Notes: generated by a model not told the origin, from the letters alone. 64,000 nucleotides of DNA from Hoplostethus atlanticus (GCA_034670405.1 JAXDDX010000012.1:186001-250000); one strand, 5' to 3'; positions 10,966 through 24,997 are shown, counted from the stretch's first letter. Translations and numbers: made by a program.

Positions 10966-13900
10966 TCACATCAGGAGTACCATGAGCTTTCAATTCATTT
11001 CATCTAGTAAATTCTGACGGACATTCTGTAGACACACGCACAAACATGATGGCAAATACATCACGTACACATAGTCCCCATTGTGTCTAAGTGTGCAGGC
11101 TGCATCTGACTGAGGTCGCTGTCTTCATCCTGTCTATTATGAACTGATTTGGCTGGAGACCTTCGCCTTGCTGTGAGCCATAAGTGATGTGATGCTAGCT
11201 GACACCTCGTGACGTCCCTCCCCCCGCTGACTCGGGGCACTCTGGTGGAGTCTGGTGCTCTACCTCACAGCCTGCAGTTACCCAAATATCACCTCACCGC
11301 TTTGACAAAGGGAAGAATAGCATGAGATGTTAAACAAAGAGCACCATCACCTGCAAGCGAAGGTCTCATAATAAGCCGCGGACGAAAGAAATCCACCTTG
11401 GCGTGTGACAAGGTGCAGGTGAAGCCACGCTAGAAATCTGATTGATCTTTGTGTCAGGTGCATGGCACGTCAAAAATAACTGACGTCACGAGAAGATGTC
11501 AGCAAAGCACAATTTCACCATTTCAACTCGAAAATATGCTCAGAAGTTGTCTCTTTTTGTGATCGACTGTCTCAACGAAGTCTTCAAACATCCCAGCAGT
11601 AACCAGGGGGTTTCAAACTAACAAGGAATTTGCTGCCATCCTTTGTCAAAGGGTTTCTTCTGATGTCTCCTTGAATAGCCCATGCAGCTACAGAGACTCA
11701 GACAGAGAGGATGATATTTTGCGCGCAGCGGGAGACCAGGAAAATTCATTGCGTGCCATCAAAGTAGCTTGACATGTTAAAGGGTAATACCGCTGAATTT
11801 CACGATTCAAATATCTATTTTCTTTGTCCCCAGACAGTTCCTTCTGAGCGAGTGAACATTCATTCACTCATCGCAGTCAGTTGGGTTGTCCCCGCCTCCC
11901 GCCTGTCTAGATGTGTAACTCCATTTAGAATGAATCGGTAAAGATGAAACAGGTCACTGTGACGGTACCCAGGCTGACCTGAAAACTGCCTGTTCCACTT
12001 TAAAGCAAAGCGCATTTGAGTGTAAAAGCTGAATAAATAAAAATGATAAAGATACTATGGCGGGATGTTGACAGAACCAACGCCATATCGTGGCTGATAT
12101 GATGTTAAACGCTAAGATGTTTTCAAAGCCCATCCAAGGAATCCATTACAATAGATTTTCACTGCTTTTGCACTCAAAGAAACAGAATAATCACGTAGCG
12201 ATGCGCAGCGTGGGTGCGTATCCCCGCAAGTTAAGTGTCCATTGGTTGCATTTCCAACCCACGATGACGACCGTGCATGGCATCAAACGGTACTTTACAG
12301 ATAAGCCATACCTAGATACTCAAGTAGTGTGAAATAACTCAGAATTTCTGCTTCCCTGTCTCACACTGTGCTATATTATGGCAGCATGGCAGCCCTAACC
12401 AAAGGCAGACACCTATATAAATAAATAAGTTGGTAGGAGATGTGCTCTTGAAGCTGTATTACTGGGCTGACGGCTTAAGCTTAGGGAGAGGGAATGAGGG
12501 ACAAATTTAGCAGCAGATCTTAGAATAACTAGGTGGGGATAAAGCTTATAAAAAGTGCAAATGGCTGCACTTCTGGACTGTGTGCTTAAGGCCCCAAGAT
12601 GAAGTGCTGACTGTCATGTTTGCAGTTTTTTTTAAAAGAAGTTTTAATGAACTCATTTATGTATTTCAACTTGAAGAGGGATTACTGGAATCTTTGCGAC
12701 CTTTGACTATGCGACGTTCAAGTGATCCAGTTTGCAGGCGTGATGGATAAGCACAGGCCAATTGAAAAGCTTTTTTTTCAATAAGCCTAAAAAACAGGAT
12801 CTTTGAGAACATTCAACTTTGATGGACCTTTTCAGTATTCATTTTTAAGTCTTGTTGGTTTCTCTTGTTGGTGAAATAAAAGCAGAGAGGAAAAATTCGT
12901 GGGACTCCTTCTCGGGGCACGTTCACACCAAGCGTGTTTGGAGTCATTCAAACTCTGGAGCATTTACTGGGTATCAGGGAGTAAAATAATATTACTGTTC
13001 AGCACGATTTTGGGAGGCCACAATAATACTCGGCACTCTGCAACGATAATGATAAGATGATTACACGACAGAGTCAGCTGTACGTCAAATGCATCAGAAT
13101 TTACAGATGCCAATCACATACGTAACAATATTCACAGATTATTTTCAAAGAAAAATAATTCAAAGACAAATGTAGCTGTGTCTATTTGGCGTTTCTTTGC
13201 GTCCAAACCAAATGAGAAAAGAGAGTCAGCTTCCCTAGCAGCCAGGCCGAAGGTAGCATTACCAAACCTAAGACATTACACATCACTTTTATATAGCGCT
13301 TTTCATACCAAAAGACGCTGTAAAACAACAGCAAATAAAAAAAATGTATTAGACAAAATGTTCAAAAAAGGAAATAAAGATTAAAAGAGTAAATAATAAA
13401 TAATAATAATAAATGATTTGGATAAAAAACTGCCAATATATGTTGTGAGATGTACTCCGATGCGTAAAGCAGCATGGGCCGTGTACAGCTGTACCGTGTG
13501 ACACCACCGGCAAACTTGTTCACAGGTTGTTCCGTTGTGTAAAACACATAGTTGGGAAATAATTAGGTGGTTAAACCTAAAAGAGGCAAAATCGGCAGAA
13601 ATGAAACAAAGTCAACTTTTCAACTCTGACTGGGAGCAAGAAAACAAACTGTAGGTGTGATCGCATCCTCAGCCTCCTGTGACTAGCACATCTGTTCCAT
13701 GGTAGATACTCCTCCCTGCAGACCTGCACTCTGCCAAAGCTGGGTGCCACCTTCTCCAAACCGCAGACGGAAGTGTTGCGTCCCCCCCTCCACCCCCCCC
13801 ACCTCCTTCATCTCCTCCTCCACTGGAGTCAATACACTTCTGCTCCTGGAGCCATTACCGATATGCTCCGGCCAAGTGTAAAACCTCTATCTGCTGCTTA

Positions 13901-14427
13901 TCAGCACACTGACGCTCGCCTACGAAAACTTCCCATAAACGCCACGCCGCTTTTTCTCCACGTTCAGCACAGATGATATTTGAGCTGTTTTTGTCAGTTT
14001 GAGGTTTGAGTTGATCAGTTAGTTAGTAAAGTAACACCCGGAGTCCCCTTCCTTAGACTAGTGGAAATGCAGAAACCTTTATTCCAGCACCTGTTGGTGT
14101 TACTTTTTTGTCAATAACGCCGTTCCGCAACAGCACCTTCATAACGAGCATGTTGGAAGAGGGAAGGCAGGGAGATAAATCATGTTTGGTTAATTAAACT
14201 GAATGAACATTTTCTTAGTGTGAATAAAATATCAGACACAATTGGTACAGGTTTTCTTTGAGAACCAACTTATGGAGATTTATGAGCACTAAGAACGCAG
14301 AATTTCATTACCTTACATCTCTATTAGGATCTTTAGAAGCATACATAATAAAAGGGTCTAATAAAAGATTTAATAAATGAACTTCTGTTTAAAGTCAAAT
14401 GGATTTGGCAACGGCTGTGTGGGAGAA
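10966..14427. other. Non-coding stretch, no gene seen
   Basis: No exon is recognisable. A short fragment at 13275-13330 containing ATATAGCGCTTTTC resembles a dispersed fish repeat fragment, and an A+T-rich low-complexity tract follows at 13330-13420. A C-rich tract lies at 13783-13815. The rest is unique-looking. Confidence 0.45.
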
Positions 14428-14494
<67 letters not shown>

Positions 14495-14504
14495 GAGAGA
14501 GAAA
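14428..14504 (+). repeat. (CT)n(CA)n(GA)n compound microsatellite
   Basis: CT units, then about 25 CA units with one CG interruption, then GAGAGAGA. It produces two spurious Thr-His-rich open frames. Confidence 0.97.
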
Positions 14505-15839
14505 GACTCAGGGGCCTATTATGCTGGAAGAATATGCAGAGCCGTCAGAAATGGATTAGCCTTGTAAAACAAATTTGGTTTCAATTTAAAATGAATGGCG
14601 CTGTGTTCTACTGCAGGTCTTTTTGTAAAACAAAATGCAAAGTGCTTCAATGAAAACAACCTGCGTGATGTGATAAGTAAATTCCATTTGTGCAGCTTTA
14701 TCTGTCATCGCGTTTCTTTCCAACAACCCAGAGTCGCTGGGCTTGGACTGCAACGTTCAATGCCCCATTCATGATTTTTTTTTCCTAGGAGAAAAAGACA
14801 TTCACAAGGCTGGGAAGGAGGTTAAAATGAAACCAAAAAGTAAATAAACATTATGTCATTTGAGATTGGATTTTATTGACAAAATATAAAAGAATCTTTG
14901 GAAAAATCTGTTTTTAAGAAAATATATTCTGTTTTTTTTTTTGAGCTGGGGTACAAAGTCAAAGCTCGGTCTGCCCCCTCGTCACTGGAACTTGATTAAC
15001 AACAACTGATCGGGATGATTTACCTTGAAAAAAAAAACCTTATTCAAGACATTTGCAAACACGCATGCAAGCTCTCCTGAAAAGACTAAGAGATCATCCC
15101 GCCCCCCCTCGTGGTTATTCCATGAACATGTGTTGACCCCCTGGGGTGGCTAATTTCAAATGTAATAATCTATTTAATCGCAACTTATCGTTATTGATCC
15201 CCCCGTTAAAAGCTATTTACGTGGAGGCCTGTGGGCCGGGAGAGCGACGGGCTCACTCGCTCTCTGTCATTTATTTCCCATTCCACCGTGCTGCCCACAG
15301 GCCTGCAGCTTGTTGGGGAGATAACGAATACGTGTCTGCTAAGAACCATGCTACAGGGTGGGACTAGGCCCTCACTCAGACCATTGAAAAACCATACTGC
15401 ACATATCTAGATTGTATGCACATTATTTCACTGTGTGTGTTTAAGAGGCAGTTTAAGAATGCATTGAGGCCATTTGGAGCAGTTTACCAGGCACCAAAAT
15501 AAGTCCTCTTCCTAGCAAATGATGCGGTACGCCCGGAAACGACCCCAAAACGCAAGGCTTTAAGGGTATAAAGAGACAGATGTTGACATCTGATAGCCAG
15601 CAGTCGTCCCTTCCCCATCGGCAAACTCATCTCTAACCTGCTGGGATGACAGGTCACCAGAACTCTGTCCAATGAACGAGTGACTTGCGAGTCCATGTGA
15701 CTTTTGTTTATCCTGCCCTGGTTCGGTGTGAACTTAGACGAACCAAAAACAGAAATGCAACAAACTTTTCCACAGTGGTTCGGACCAAAGAAAATGAGCT
15801 GTATTATAATCAATCATACTGATAATTGCCTTGCAGGCG
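14505..15839. other. Non-coding stretch, nothing recognisable
   Basis: Unique-looking DNA with a T10-12 run near 14932 and no recognisable exon. A minus-strand frame of 109 codons at 15484-15813 has no family features. Confidence 0.5.
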
Positions 15840-15849
15840 CGCGCACACA

Positions 15850-15895
<46 letters not shown>

Positions 15896-15918
15896 TACAC
15901 ATACACATACACATACAC
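15840..15918 (+). repeat. (CA)n and CATA microsatellite
   Basis: About 26 CA units followed by ATACAC units. Confidence 0.97.
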
Positions 15919-18900
15919 GCATTCAAGTCAGCTGCATGTGCCAAGTAATTAAAGCCCAAATCATGATATGTCACAGCCCATCCTTGTGCCTTGCAGCTCC
16001 TGGAAGGTGTCCTGGCTTATCAGAGCCATATTGATCTGAGCCAGAGCAGAAGCTGGTCTGGGGGAATTTGTGTTCATTTTGGAAGAGGACACAGCTGTCA
16101 GCGGGCCAAAGATTAGTCCGTCTAAAGAGCTTTTCTGACAGCATCGCTAAATAGTGTCTGGCTGGATGCAGACAGGGAGGGAGAATCAAACCCACGGTCT
16201 CCTCTATGCCAAATAAATCACATATGTATCATTTGGTCAAGAGGACAGAGAGCAGTCTGGGAAAAAGCCTTACTGTGCTATGTACGGCAGCGTTATGCCA
16301 ATTCAGTGTTTCCCATGCGACTCATCCACAAAATAAAAAGTTGGTCCAAGTAGAGGAAGTTGATCTAAATCGATCTCTAGCACATCAAGTTATGTTCTCA
16401 CAATCTTGTGAGGCCGTTGCATGTAATCACACCACGCACCTTTTTTCATCATCCGCTAGTGTGAGACAGACATCTGGTAGCTGTCTGACAAAAACCTGAT
16501 ATCGACTCGACTACTTGTTAATATTGAACTTGTGAAGTGACATTACCCCAGCTGCTTCATACTTCAATAAATGGAAAATAAAGTTTCTCCTGTGCATTGA
16601 ACGTTTCTTGAGCATTGAAAGGTACAAAGGTTCCAGATGACGTTGAAGGTTGAACATTGACGTCGTTTCCAAACGCACAATTTGGCCATTTCAAAAGAAT
16701 TCAGTAGACTTGTTTAAAGTCTGTTTTTAACTGAAAATTTCGCCGCTGATTCATCTGATCAATTTTGTGCTCTAATGTCAGCTTTTTAGTTAACTATCTG
16801 GTTAGCTAACCATCACTGTCTTGTTGTCAATGCATCTGATCTGCGCACTAGCTAACATATCTAGTTGAAGCTAGCGTTAGTAGTGGCTAGTAGTCTCATG
16901 TTAACATCAACATGCTGGCTAGTTAGCTAGCTAACAAAGCCAGGTTAACTGAGCTGACACTTCTGACGTTTTGGCGTAGAGAATAAGACCACCAGGGCTA
17001 GTGCTAATGAAAATAGCTTCCTGTCTCACACAAACCTAAATTTGGAAACAAATCTAATCACTTAACATGACTGAATGGACCTGCACCACAGGTATCTCCT
17101 TTTCTAGCCCGGTTATTAGACATTATTTGCACACAGCCAATTCTCCAATGAGCCTCCATACTAGAAGATTTGTGACTGAACTGAACATATACTTTTACTC
17201 TGAGTACTTCATTATATTTAATAACAAAACATTAAATACATTTCATTTAAGAAGATTTTTTTTATTTTAGAAAAAGAAGTGTGTACTTTTGCTGCAGTGT
17301 TGTGCCCACCGTTGGTTGAAAGCTACTAAACTCAGTCCTACCTATATCCCCTCTGATGGATCTCCCTGTGTTCATTTATTGAACCCAGGTAGGTGAATCC
17401 AATTAGTGTCTCTGTGTGTCCTGTGTCAGGCTATGCTAAATCTGCCTCCAAAAAGCCGGAGATCCTATTAGCTCAGAGTAACGCCTCTGTATTTTATACT
17501 ATGGCTTTTATGGGCTCCCCAATGTCACTGCATCAAAGGAGCCTTGTCTGTACATGAATCTCGCCATGCCAGAAACCTTCAACCCCATTATCTGGGTGAA
17601 GAGCCCTTCCTCGGCTATTTGTATCCTCCCACGCCTCGCGCCATTACCTTCCACCGGGTAATAGCTCTTTAGGCTTCCTATCTTTCTGTCCTGGTTTTCT
17701 CACCAGAAAAAGGAGCTACTCTAAACTTTCCTGAACACATTTCTTAAACATACACAGTACATCTGGAGTTTTTAAAAAAAATGTATACTGAAATGCGAGT
17801 GTATATGGTGTAATACTGTCATACTGTGTAATACTACTTCAAAGTAAGGTCTAATGGCCCTCATTATAAAGCCTCTCAGTAGCAGCGCTGATCCAAGCGA
17901 TGATACCTTAACCCATCTCTGATGATCTGACAGCTAAAACAGACACAAAACAATAAAGTGTAACACTTGGTAAGATAATACTATGAATGAATACTATAAT
18001 ACAATGAAGGTATTTCCCTGCCAAAACTATTTTCAGAACATATAATATAACATATTTTGTAACATATAATACTCACTGAGCATTCTTTTGATTTAAAAGA
18101 TGTCTAAATGGTTTACAGCATCTAGGCTAGAACTATGCTACATACGGTTGAAAAGTTTAGTAGACGTCTATGAAAATTAAAGCATTATCTTGTACATAAG
18201 GGCTTCTATATCTAATATTTCCAGCTGTTTCTGCATTGTTTAAATATGTATTAATGTATTTACTAGAAGATCTTGGGCAATATGAGAGCTAAAGCATAGA
18301 CGATATTGAAAAGACGTCTAGTGCTCAGCTGGACTCGGATTTGGGTAAATACCAAAACACCAACCTTTTTTGATTTCACCACAAGGATAACTGAGGATAC
18401 CATCCCCGTCTTTTTACTGCTCTCATATCAAACTCGACGAGATGATTATTTACTCTGCATGGCTCTGTATCTGCCCAGTCATGCATGCCGGATCTCTCGA
18501 GTCCCGTCCGTAGTGTTGGATGGGTCTGAAAAACCTCAAGGATAATGGAAAATTGATTTTTATCTCCCTGTATCTGTTTAAATATGATTAACAGTGAGCT
18601 TGACACCGCGCGTCAAATTAATAATGACGTGCGGTGGGAAAAGGCAATCAATAATTGACAAGATAAATATAGATAACGGTTAATAATGCTCCCGACGCAG
18701 GTCACACTGATAACAGATGATGCATTAGCATGTGAATGATAATCAGGACTCATTAGGCAGGTGTGAATGACAACACGATGCCACGGTGGCGACCACGTCT
18801 TGACATCACCTTTACCACTCTGAGGGCAGCCAGTGAAATTAACTGAGCCCCGCTATCTCTGTTAATCTGCTCTGCAGGCTGATAGAAACCTAGAGGTCAT

Positions 18901-21794
18901 TTGGCAGAGCACCGCGTTACTCCTCCACGACTCCCCCTGCTCCCCTCCGACTCCTCCACGCTGCTCCGCTGTTTCCCCTGAATCGAAAGTGAAGTGGCGG
19001 CTAATGAAAACGAATAGCACATTTGTATGTCGTTAGCGCCGAGCGGGGGCTCGGGGGGAAAGTGTTGGGCGTGTGAACACAGTTCAACAGTGATTACGCA
19101 GAGGTTAACGGCCAGCATGACATAAGTGTTAGACTCCTCGTATCATGTCGACTCACTGAGCTGTTGAGCCATTTTCTCCCCCTCACGCTCAGATAACGGT
19201 ATTTGCCCACGGCCAGACATTAGATGTACTCTGCATTTATGAGAGCATACATTATGTTTGACATCAAACATTTGCTTAACGCTATCTGATAATCACGTTG
19301 AAATGAAGTCAGTTTCATTACTGTTTAATATCAGATTCTATTTCCTGCACAATAAATACATAAAAACATATAATTACTTTTTGGGATTGCAGAAGTCCTG
19401 GCCTTAACTTATCATCTGCCTGCTCAAAACTATAGGTTTTAGATGACAGGGCTCGTAAATGGGTTATCTAAAATCCAATATATATTGGGAGAAAGATCGC
19501 AGGGGGAACAGTGCGCTTGACTGTATCATCCTGATCCATAACTTTCCTGTGAACCAGGGGCCCATTTATTGTCGATTCCATCCGAAGGATGGGTCTGTCA
19601 GTTGGGTGGGAGTCTCACCGCTGTTTATTTTCAAATCAATACTCAATTACTATAAGGAAGATCCACTCCCTTGCCCATTTTCAAGATGAAATTATGGACT
19701 GCAGCAATAACACTTAGTCAAGGCGAAGCTTGTGTCATTAACTCACAAGGGGGCAGGATAACCACACCGGGGTTTTATAACAACTGGATTCCTAACCCCC
19801 CCTTCCCTTACCCTTTTAGTTTCTAATTAATCACTGTGAAAAAGACCCTTCAGGACATGACGGATGACCAGAGAAAACAATTTTCACCCTAACAGCCTTT
19901 TAATTTTAAACTCCGGGAGAGCTCATTGACTGCAACTCCCAACAACCCATCAATGCTAGTTTTTAATGCACTTCCTCTTTTGTTATTGAGAAGAATGGAG
20001 AGGCAGCAAGGCCCCGGCGCCTCTTCATAACTCATGTCATCGATTCGGTAAATGCCAGACATTTGCCAGAGGAGAGAGTACTGTCAATGGCCTTGGCAGG
20101 GTGTGTGTAAATTACTCCATTAAGGAGCATTTTTGGTTATTTATAGTTGAGAAAAAATAGAGGTTAGAGCTAAAGCTTGGATTGGATGCTGCAAGTCAAA
20201 CACACACCTTGCTTTGGTCCTGTCATGGGAAGAAAAAGTCCTTTAAGTTGGAGAAAAAGCAGCTCCAATATTGCAGCATCTTTTGTGGCTATAAAAGAGA
20301 TAAGCCTGTCATTCACCGTAACGCATTATGACAGACGGGCTTTGCTCTTGTGAAAGTAGGCTAGACAGGTCCGAGGGCAAAATCCAGCCTGGCAGGAGCT
20401 GTGACAAGTGGGCCTGTTGTAGTTATTGTTAGCATCCACACCAGTTGGACGGGTCAGTCAAAACAGTCCGGTGACATTGCAACACCTTTGAAAAGCCTCA
20501 CAAAAAAAAAGCGAGTTTAGGACCAGCAGACCCAAAGACACGTCTGTCTAATTCACCATGAAACCACTTTACTGCTGTACTCTTTAATGCTTCAGAATCA
20601 CAATCAGAATCATAATAAATGTACAGGGATTTGGTGACATACTGACCTAACCCAGTGGCACAGTGCATACTGAGAGTACAGGGTGGCATATGGTTTTATT
20701 AAAGCTGAGGTGAGCTGAGCAGATGTTTTCCTGCACTGCTTACCATTCTGACTGGATCAACAAATCCCGTTTCATGTAGTTTCTGTGCGTCTAGTCGCAG
20801 GTGTGCCGGCGTGGAGCGAGCATCAGAGCTACAACAATGAAGCAGTGGAAGGACTTTGTGCATCCTGTGCCGGGACAAGAGCGACAACGCAGCAACCGGT
20901 GGAACAGAGAGAACAGAGCAGCAATTTCTGTGATTATCACCACATGGGAAAAAACAAATATATTTGAGGCGTAAAATTACGGGGGCACAGCATCCTCGTT
21001 TTGTGCAGGGGAAGTCATTACAAATCAGCACCGCGATTCAAAGCTGTGCGTAGAATAATAAAAAAAAAATTACAATACATATAATATTACAGACAATGTG
21101 TCCTTGGGAAGTCTTGTTCTTACTCTGTTCTGAGTAGCTACAGTCACAATCAGCAGTTTATTGTCTGAGCTTTTTTTTTTTCTGTTTCAAAGGATTGTTT
21201 TTCCGGTAGAAAAATTTGCACTGATTGCTGATAAGCCGGCATTCAAGTTGAGGTGAGATTTAAAGTAGTTTGTGTTGCTAATTTCGACTGAAAACGAGCG
21301 CCATGTGAGCGCCGTGGACCCCGGTGCTGCCAGAGGTAGACTCTCACGCCATTTGTTGTTTGTTTTTAATCATAGAAAGATGACATGGTAAGAGCTAAAC
21401 CAATACCGAGCACCGCGGGACGCACCGCGGTTCAATACTGCACCCTCAGGAAACATACTATCAGATGATTTTCTATATTGTTACTATTTTTTTGAGTGCT
21501 TGATCATTTTTGAACGCTTGCGACTCTCATTCCCGTTAAATGAGTTTAATTAAATTGTGCAGGCTTTGCTTTGGATTAAATAAATAAAAAACATTTGATT
21601 CTCTTTCTGTGTCTATGAGATGTGGACGTTTTTCCGAAACCGTGCCAGTTTTTTTTTTTGTGGCGTTGTCGTTTTATTTACATACACCAGGTCTTGTTTT
21701 TGTGCCACCTGAGGATGAGGAGATTCATGGATCAGGGATGACATGCCACACAAACTGTTACTCATTCAGTCTGTGGAAATTGGGCCAATGCGAT
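15919..21794. other. Non-coding stretch with candidate regulatory blocks
   Basis: No exon is recognisable. The block 16780-16950 is rich in GCTAGC/TTAGCTAAC words of a kind scattered through fish genomes. The block 18540-18760 is unique, A+T-rich and contains a dyad at 18604-18636. Around 20590-20650 a CAGAATCACAATCAGAATCA phrase resembles a retroelement tail. Confidence 0.4.
18604..18636. promoter_or_regulatory. CRE-like dyad around an A+T core
   Basis: The arms CACCGCGCGTCA and TGACGTGCGGTG are reverse complements with one mismatch over 12 bases and flank AATTAATAA. Each arm ends in a TGACG-type half-site like that bound by bZIP factors, and the spacer holds a homeodomain-like AATTAAT. The inverted symmetry is seen; any regulatory function is inference. 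Confidence 0.35.
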
Positions 21795-21836
21795 GGTGTT
21801 GCATTTAACAGAATAAAAGCTGTTAAATGCAGCACC
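21795..21836. repeat. 17-bp near-perfect hairpin
   Basis: The arm GGTGTTGCATTTAACAG (21795-21811) and the arm CTGTTAAATGCAGCACC (21820-21836) pair over 17 bases with one G-T or C-A position and leave an 8-base loop. Complementarity stops at the arm ends. It is too short for a normal miRNA precursor. It may be the core of a miniature inverted-repeat element or a chance palindrome. Confidence 0.75.
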
Positions 21837-22668
21837 AGAGTGACAAAGTGCCCCCTGAGAGGTAGTGGTATTTTTGCCTTAACTCTTCCATGACACCTTG
21901 ATAAGGCAATTATAGAGTAATTACCTTAACAAGTGGCATTAGAGGAAATTATCCTCATTTTTCAGCTAAAATAACAGCGAATCAGAGCCGGGAGAATCTC
22001 AGAGAATCTCTAATCAGCATCTCATTAGGTGCTGTGGCTGCTTGATGTCGGCAGTCTTCAATGACAAATGCAATTACTGCCACAAAATATCAAAAACAGT
22101 GGCAACATCGTGCTAAACAAGGCAGATAAATCCGTTCAATTCTTCAGATGTTTGTTCAATTCATAACGGCTAATTGTACTTGGAGAGTCTTTGTGCACAA
22201 CTGATGCAACCCCTGAGATGCTATCGGTGGTCTCAGTAAAACAAAAGGTTCAAAGTCGATGGGAGTGAACACTGGGAGTGAATGGTGGAGAATCACTCTT
22301 CTCTCAGCAAATGGAAAAGATAAGTGGAAACGTTTTCCTCCTCTCTTCTCCCGAGTTAGCTGGTGCAGCAAGGTCAGGTGAATGTGATCAGCCACTGTGT
22401 CTAAGCGTATTATCAGGCGAAATCTGTGGAATGACGTGAGCGGACCGGGCCAGTCAGCTGTCTGGAAAAAATCATTACACGGAGCCGGACATTTTGGATA
22501 ACTTTGGAGGCAATCGGCCGCTTGGGATGAGGCGTGGATCTCTCCGTGACCAAAACGCCCTTGAATGAAACACTTCCTCGCCACCCTGATCAGGGGCCTC
22601 CTCTGGAGTAGCTGGAGCCTATTCCACTAAAAATAGTCAGTGATGTTCACACACACAGTATAAAGCTT
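21837..22668. other. Non-coding stretch, no gene seen
   Basis: A 142-codon minus-strand frame at 22156-22584 is among the longest upstream of pfkp that is not made by a simple repeat, but it shows no domain, signal or family resemblance. The block 22010-22150 is unique and A+T-rich. Confidence 0.45.
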
Positions 22669-22912
22669 GGGTTTCTGTAGGTGGCGCTCTCTTCTTTGTC
22701 TGTTCAGCCACGGTAGCTAACGCTGCTCATGCTAACTACCCAGTTCTTCTTCTGTTTATTCCAAACAAACCGCTGTTGCTGCTGCCAGAAATGTAAAACG
22801 CATCACTTCCTGTTTACCAGAGGAAACACGTACCTGACACCAGGTGTATTGAACAGCAGATGTAAAAGCTTTCATGAACTGACTAGAGGTCGGATCGCTG
22901 CTGTGTTAGATC
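22669..22912 (+). repeat. Unclassified dispersed repeat, copy A (longest)
   Basis: This block shares GTAGGTGGCGCTCT, TCTTTGTCTGTTCAGCCACG and GCTGCTCATGCTAACTACCC with the minus-strand copy at 34831-34936. It shares TTCTGTTTATTCCAAACAAA, CGCTGTTGC and AAAACGCATCACTTCCTGT with the copy at 24998-25075. Three copies in 12 kb, in both orientations, point to a mobile or formerly mobile family. No terminal repeat, A-tail or coding content is clear, so the class is unknown. Confidence 0.85.
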
Positions 22913-24997
22913 AATCAGTGACAGAGAAAAACAACATGGGCATTTATATGAAAATGTCACAGATTATTATTTTAACTCCTTGAATTTATTGCATTCCTTT
23001 CTTAACATTTTGCCAAATCAAAATTGGATCTGATAATTAGTCCCATGATCACATTAATTATGAACCATGATTAGCCGGAGATGTGCCTGACGGATAAGAC
23101 GAGGCGGCGTCTCCAGATGCATTGTTTCCAATCAAGACCTAATGTCCAAACACAGCCGTGTGACTGCGAGACGTAAACTGCCTGTCATCATAAAGTAACT
23201 TGAATCTTCCTCCTTTTGTGACCTCCTGCAAATCCTTTTCTCCCTCTCTGCTTGTGTGCACGTGAATCTGTGTGTGTGTGTGTGTGTGTGTGCAGCTATT
23301 ACCATACACAAACTGGACTTTTGAAGTGAAATAGTATTTAATAGGTTATTTGAAGTGTTTGGATTGCAAAGGGAATGAAGCATCCCTTTGAAGGAGGAAA
23401 TGCCATATTCCAATCAAACATTTCCGTGTTGGAAGGTTAATGAAAGCCATTAGCCGAGCGCCAATACATTCAGACTTGTACTTTGACGAGATGCATAAAT
23501 TAGATAAAGACCCAGAATGCACTGCTTCACAGAGGGGAGAGGGAATGTATGATAGCAGCACAATTACATGCCTGTGGAAGTAATGGCTGCTAAATGGAGG
23601 CAATTTGACAAGCTCGGAGAAAAAAAAAAGTAGTTTTATTGGAATTTAATGTTTTTCCTAAACTTCCGACTGCTTTTTGAAACACAATTCCTCGCGGTGA
23701 GGAAACATTCATGAACATTATGTATCACGACGTTGTTTTTTCTTTTTGTTCAAGCTGTTCCGGAGAAAGACGCATCCATTTTCAGATCATACATTTACTG
23801 GTTTACTTCGTGATCGTGGCGCGTCTGCTCGTTAGCGAGATTCATTACCAACTTGAATGATGCCGCGCAGAAATGTTAAGAATTCATCCGATTGGTTTGT
23901 TGCACGACTGAATGGGTGGTAATATTTATTCTCCCAGAATATTACAATAATTATTAACCAATTAGCTTGTTGAGGTTCCTCTGAGATGCCAATTAGTTGT
24001 TCGTTTAATTGTATCCCTTTTGCTAATGGCTCATCACTTCTGGAAGTGTCCTGCTTGGCACTAATAAGGACTGACGTAGGCATTTTCTATACTTCATTAC
24101 TCCTTTCAAATGATCATTGGCCTCCATAATTAGATGATAGTTGAAATATAGCCCCACTGTAGACAACGACCTTGAAGCTGAGTTGAGATCTGACAAATGA
24201 TGCCGCAGGCTCCAAAGCTAATGGCTGCGGGAGAGCGACACTATGTTTCGGTCGGCTTTAATGCAAGTTTCACTTACACAGAAGTTAGGAGGTCATCTCT
24301 GCGTGTCAGCCTGCTTGGGATGAGAAGCTACCTTTCTCTCTAAGTATCCTGCATCATTGACATCCGGTCACTTTAAGGGCTTGGAGCTTCCTGTAGTTTA
24401 TTTAGATGGAAGTGAACGGAAAGCAGGAGAGGAGATGGAGCACATTGGGTTAATGCTGACTTCATGCACAGCGGGGTGGGATATTGGAAATGTCTGCTCT
24501 CAGTTTCACATCCAAAGATACCGACTTGATGAACTGAGTGATAAAAAGTTCAATTATCTCTTAAATGCTCTCAAAAGCGGCAACAACTACTGGCAAATGG
24601 TTTTAGGTTTTTGGGCTGAGAAACTGTAGTAAACAGTCTGAGCCTACTTTCTGAAAGTCATTGCCATGCAAGTGTTTTAACTAAGAACGGAGAAGTTTGA
24701 GAAATCTCCTCAGACCATTTATTTTATAGTTTAGTGTTTTGGTTACGGTGAGACGTATGAACTAGCGTTTGGATCTACTTACAACAGCGTGGAGATTCTC
24801 TGTCTGAGCCTCAGGACACAACAGGCAGTTTCAGAGCAGTTTTAGGACTCCTTGGAGGTTGTGTGCTATTCTGGATAGTGTTTCCGATATTGGCCTAAAA
24901 ATTGTATATGGGACAGTCAGGGTCATCCAACTCTGATATGATGGATATGATGCAGTTTCATTGATTACATATGTATTGCATAAGTGATCAGTACCAC
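22913..24997. other. Non-coding stretch with a GT repeat and a candidate regulatory block
   Basis: A (TG)13 run lies at 23268-23293. The block 23825-24085 is unique and A+T-rich with several TAATTA/ATTA cores. No exon is recognisable. Confidence 0.4.

Noticed and set aside
21795..21836. A microRNA gene
   Set aside because: The stem is 17 bp in a 42-nt hairpin, too short for Drosha/Dicer processing of a normal precursor; it is kept only as a structural finding.
22156..22584. 142-codon minus-strand open frame upstream of pfkp
   Set aside because: No family, signal or repeat motif; a frame of this length is expected by chance in tens of kilobases and no splice context supports it.
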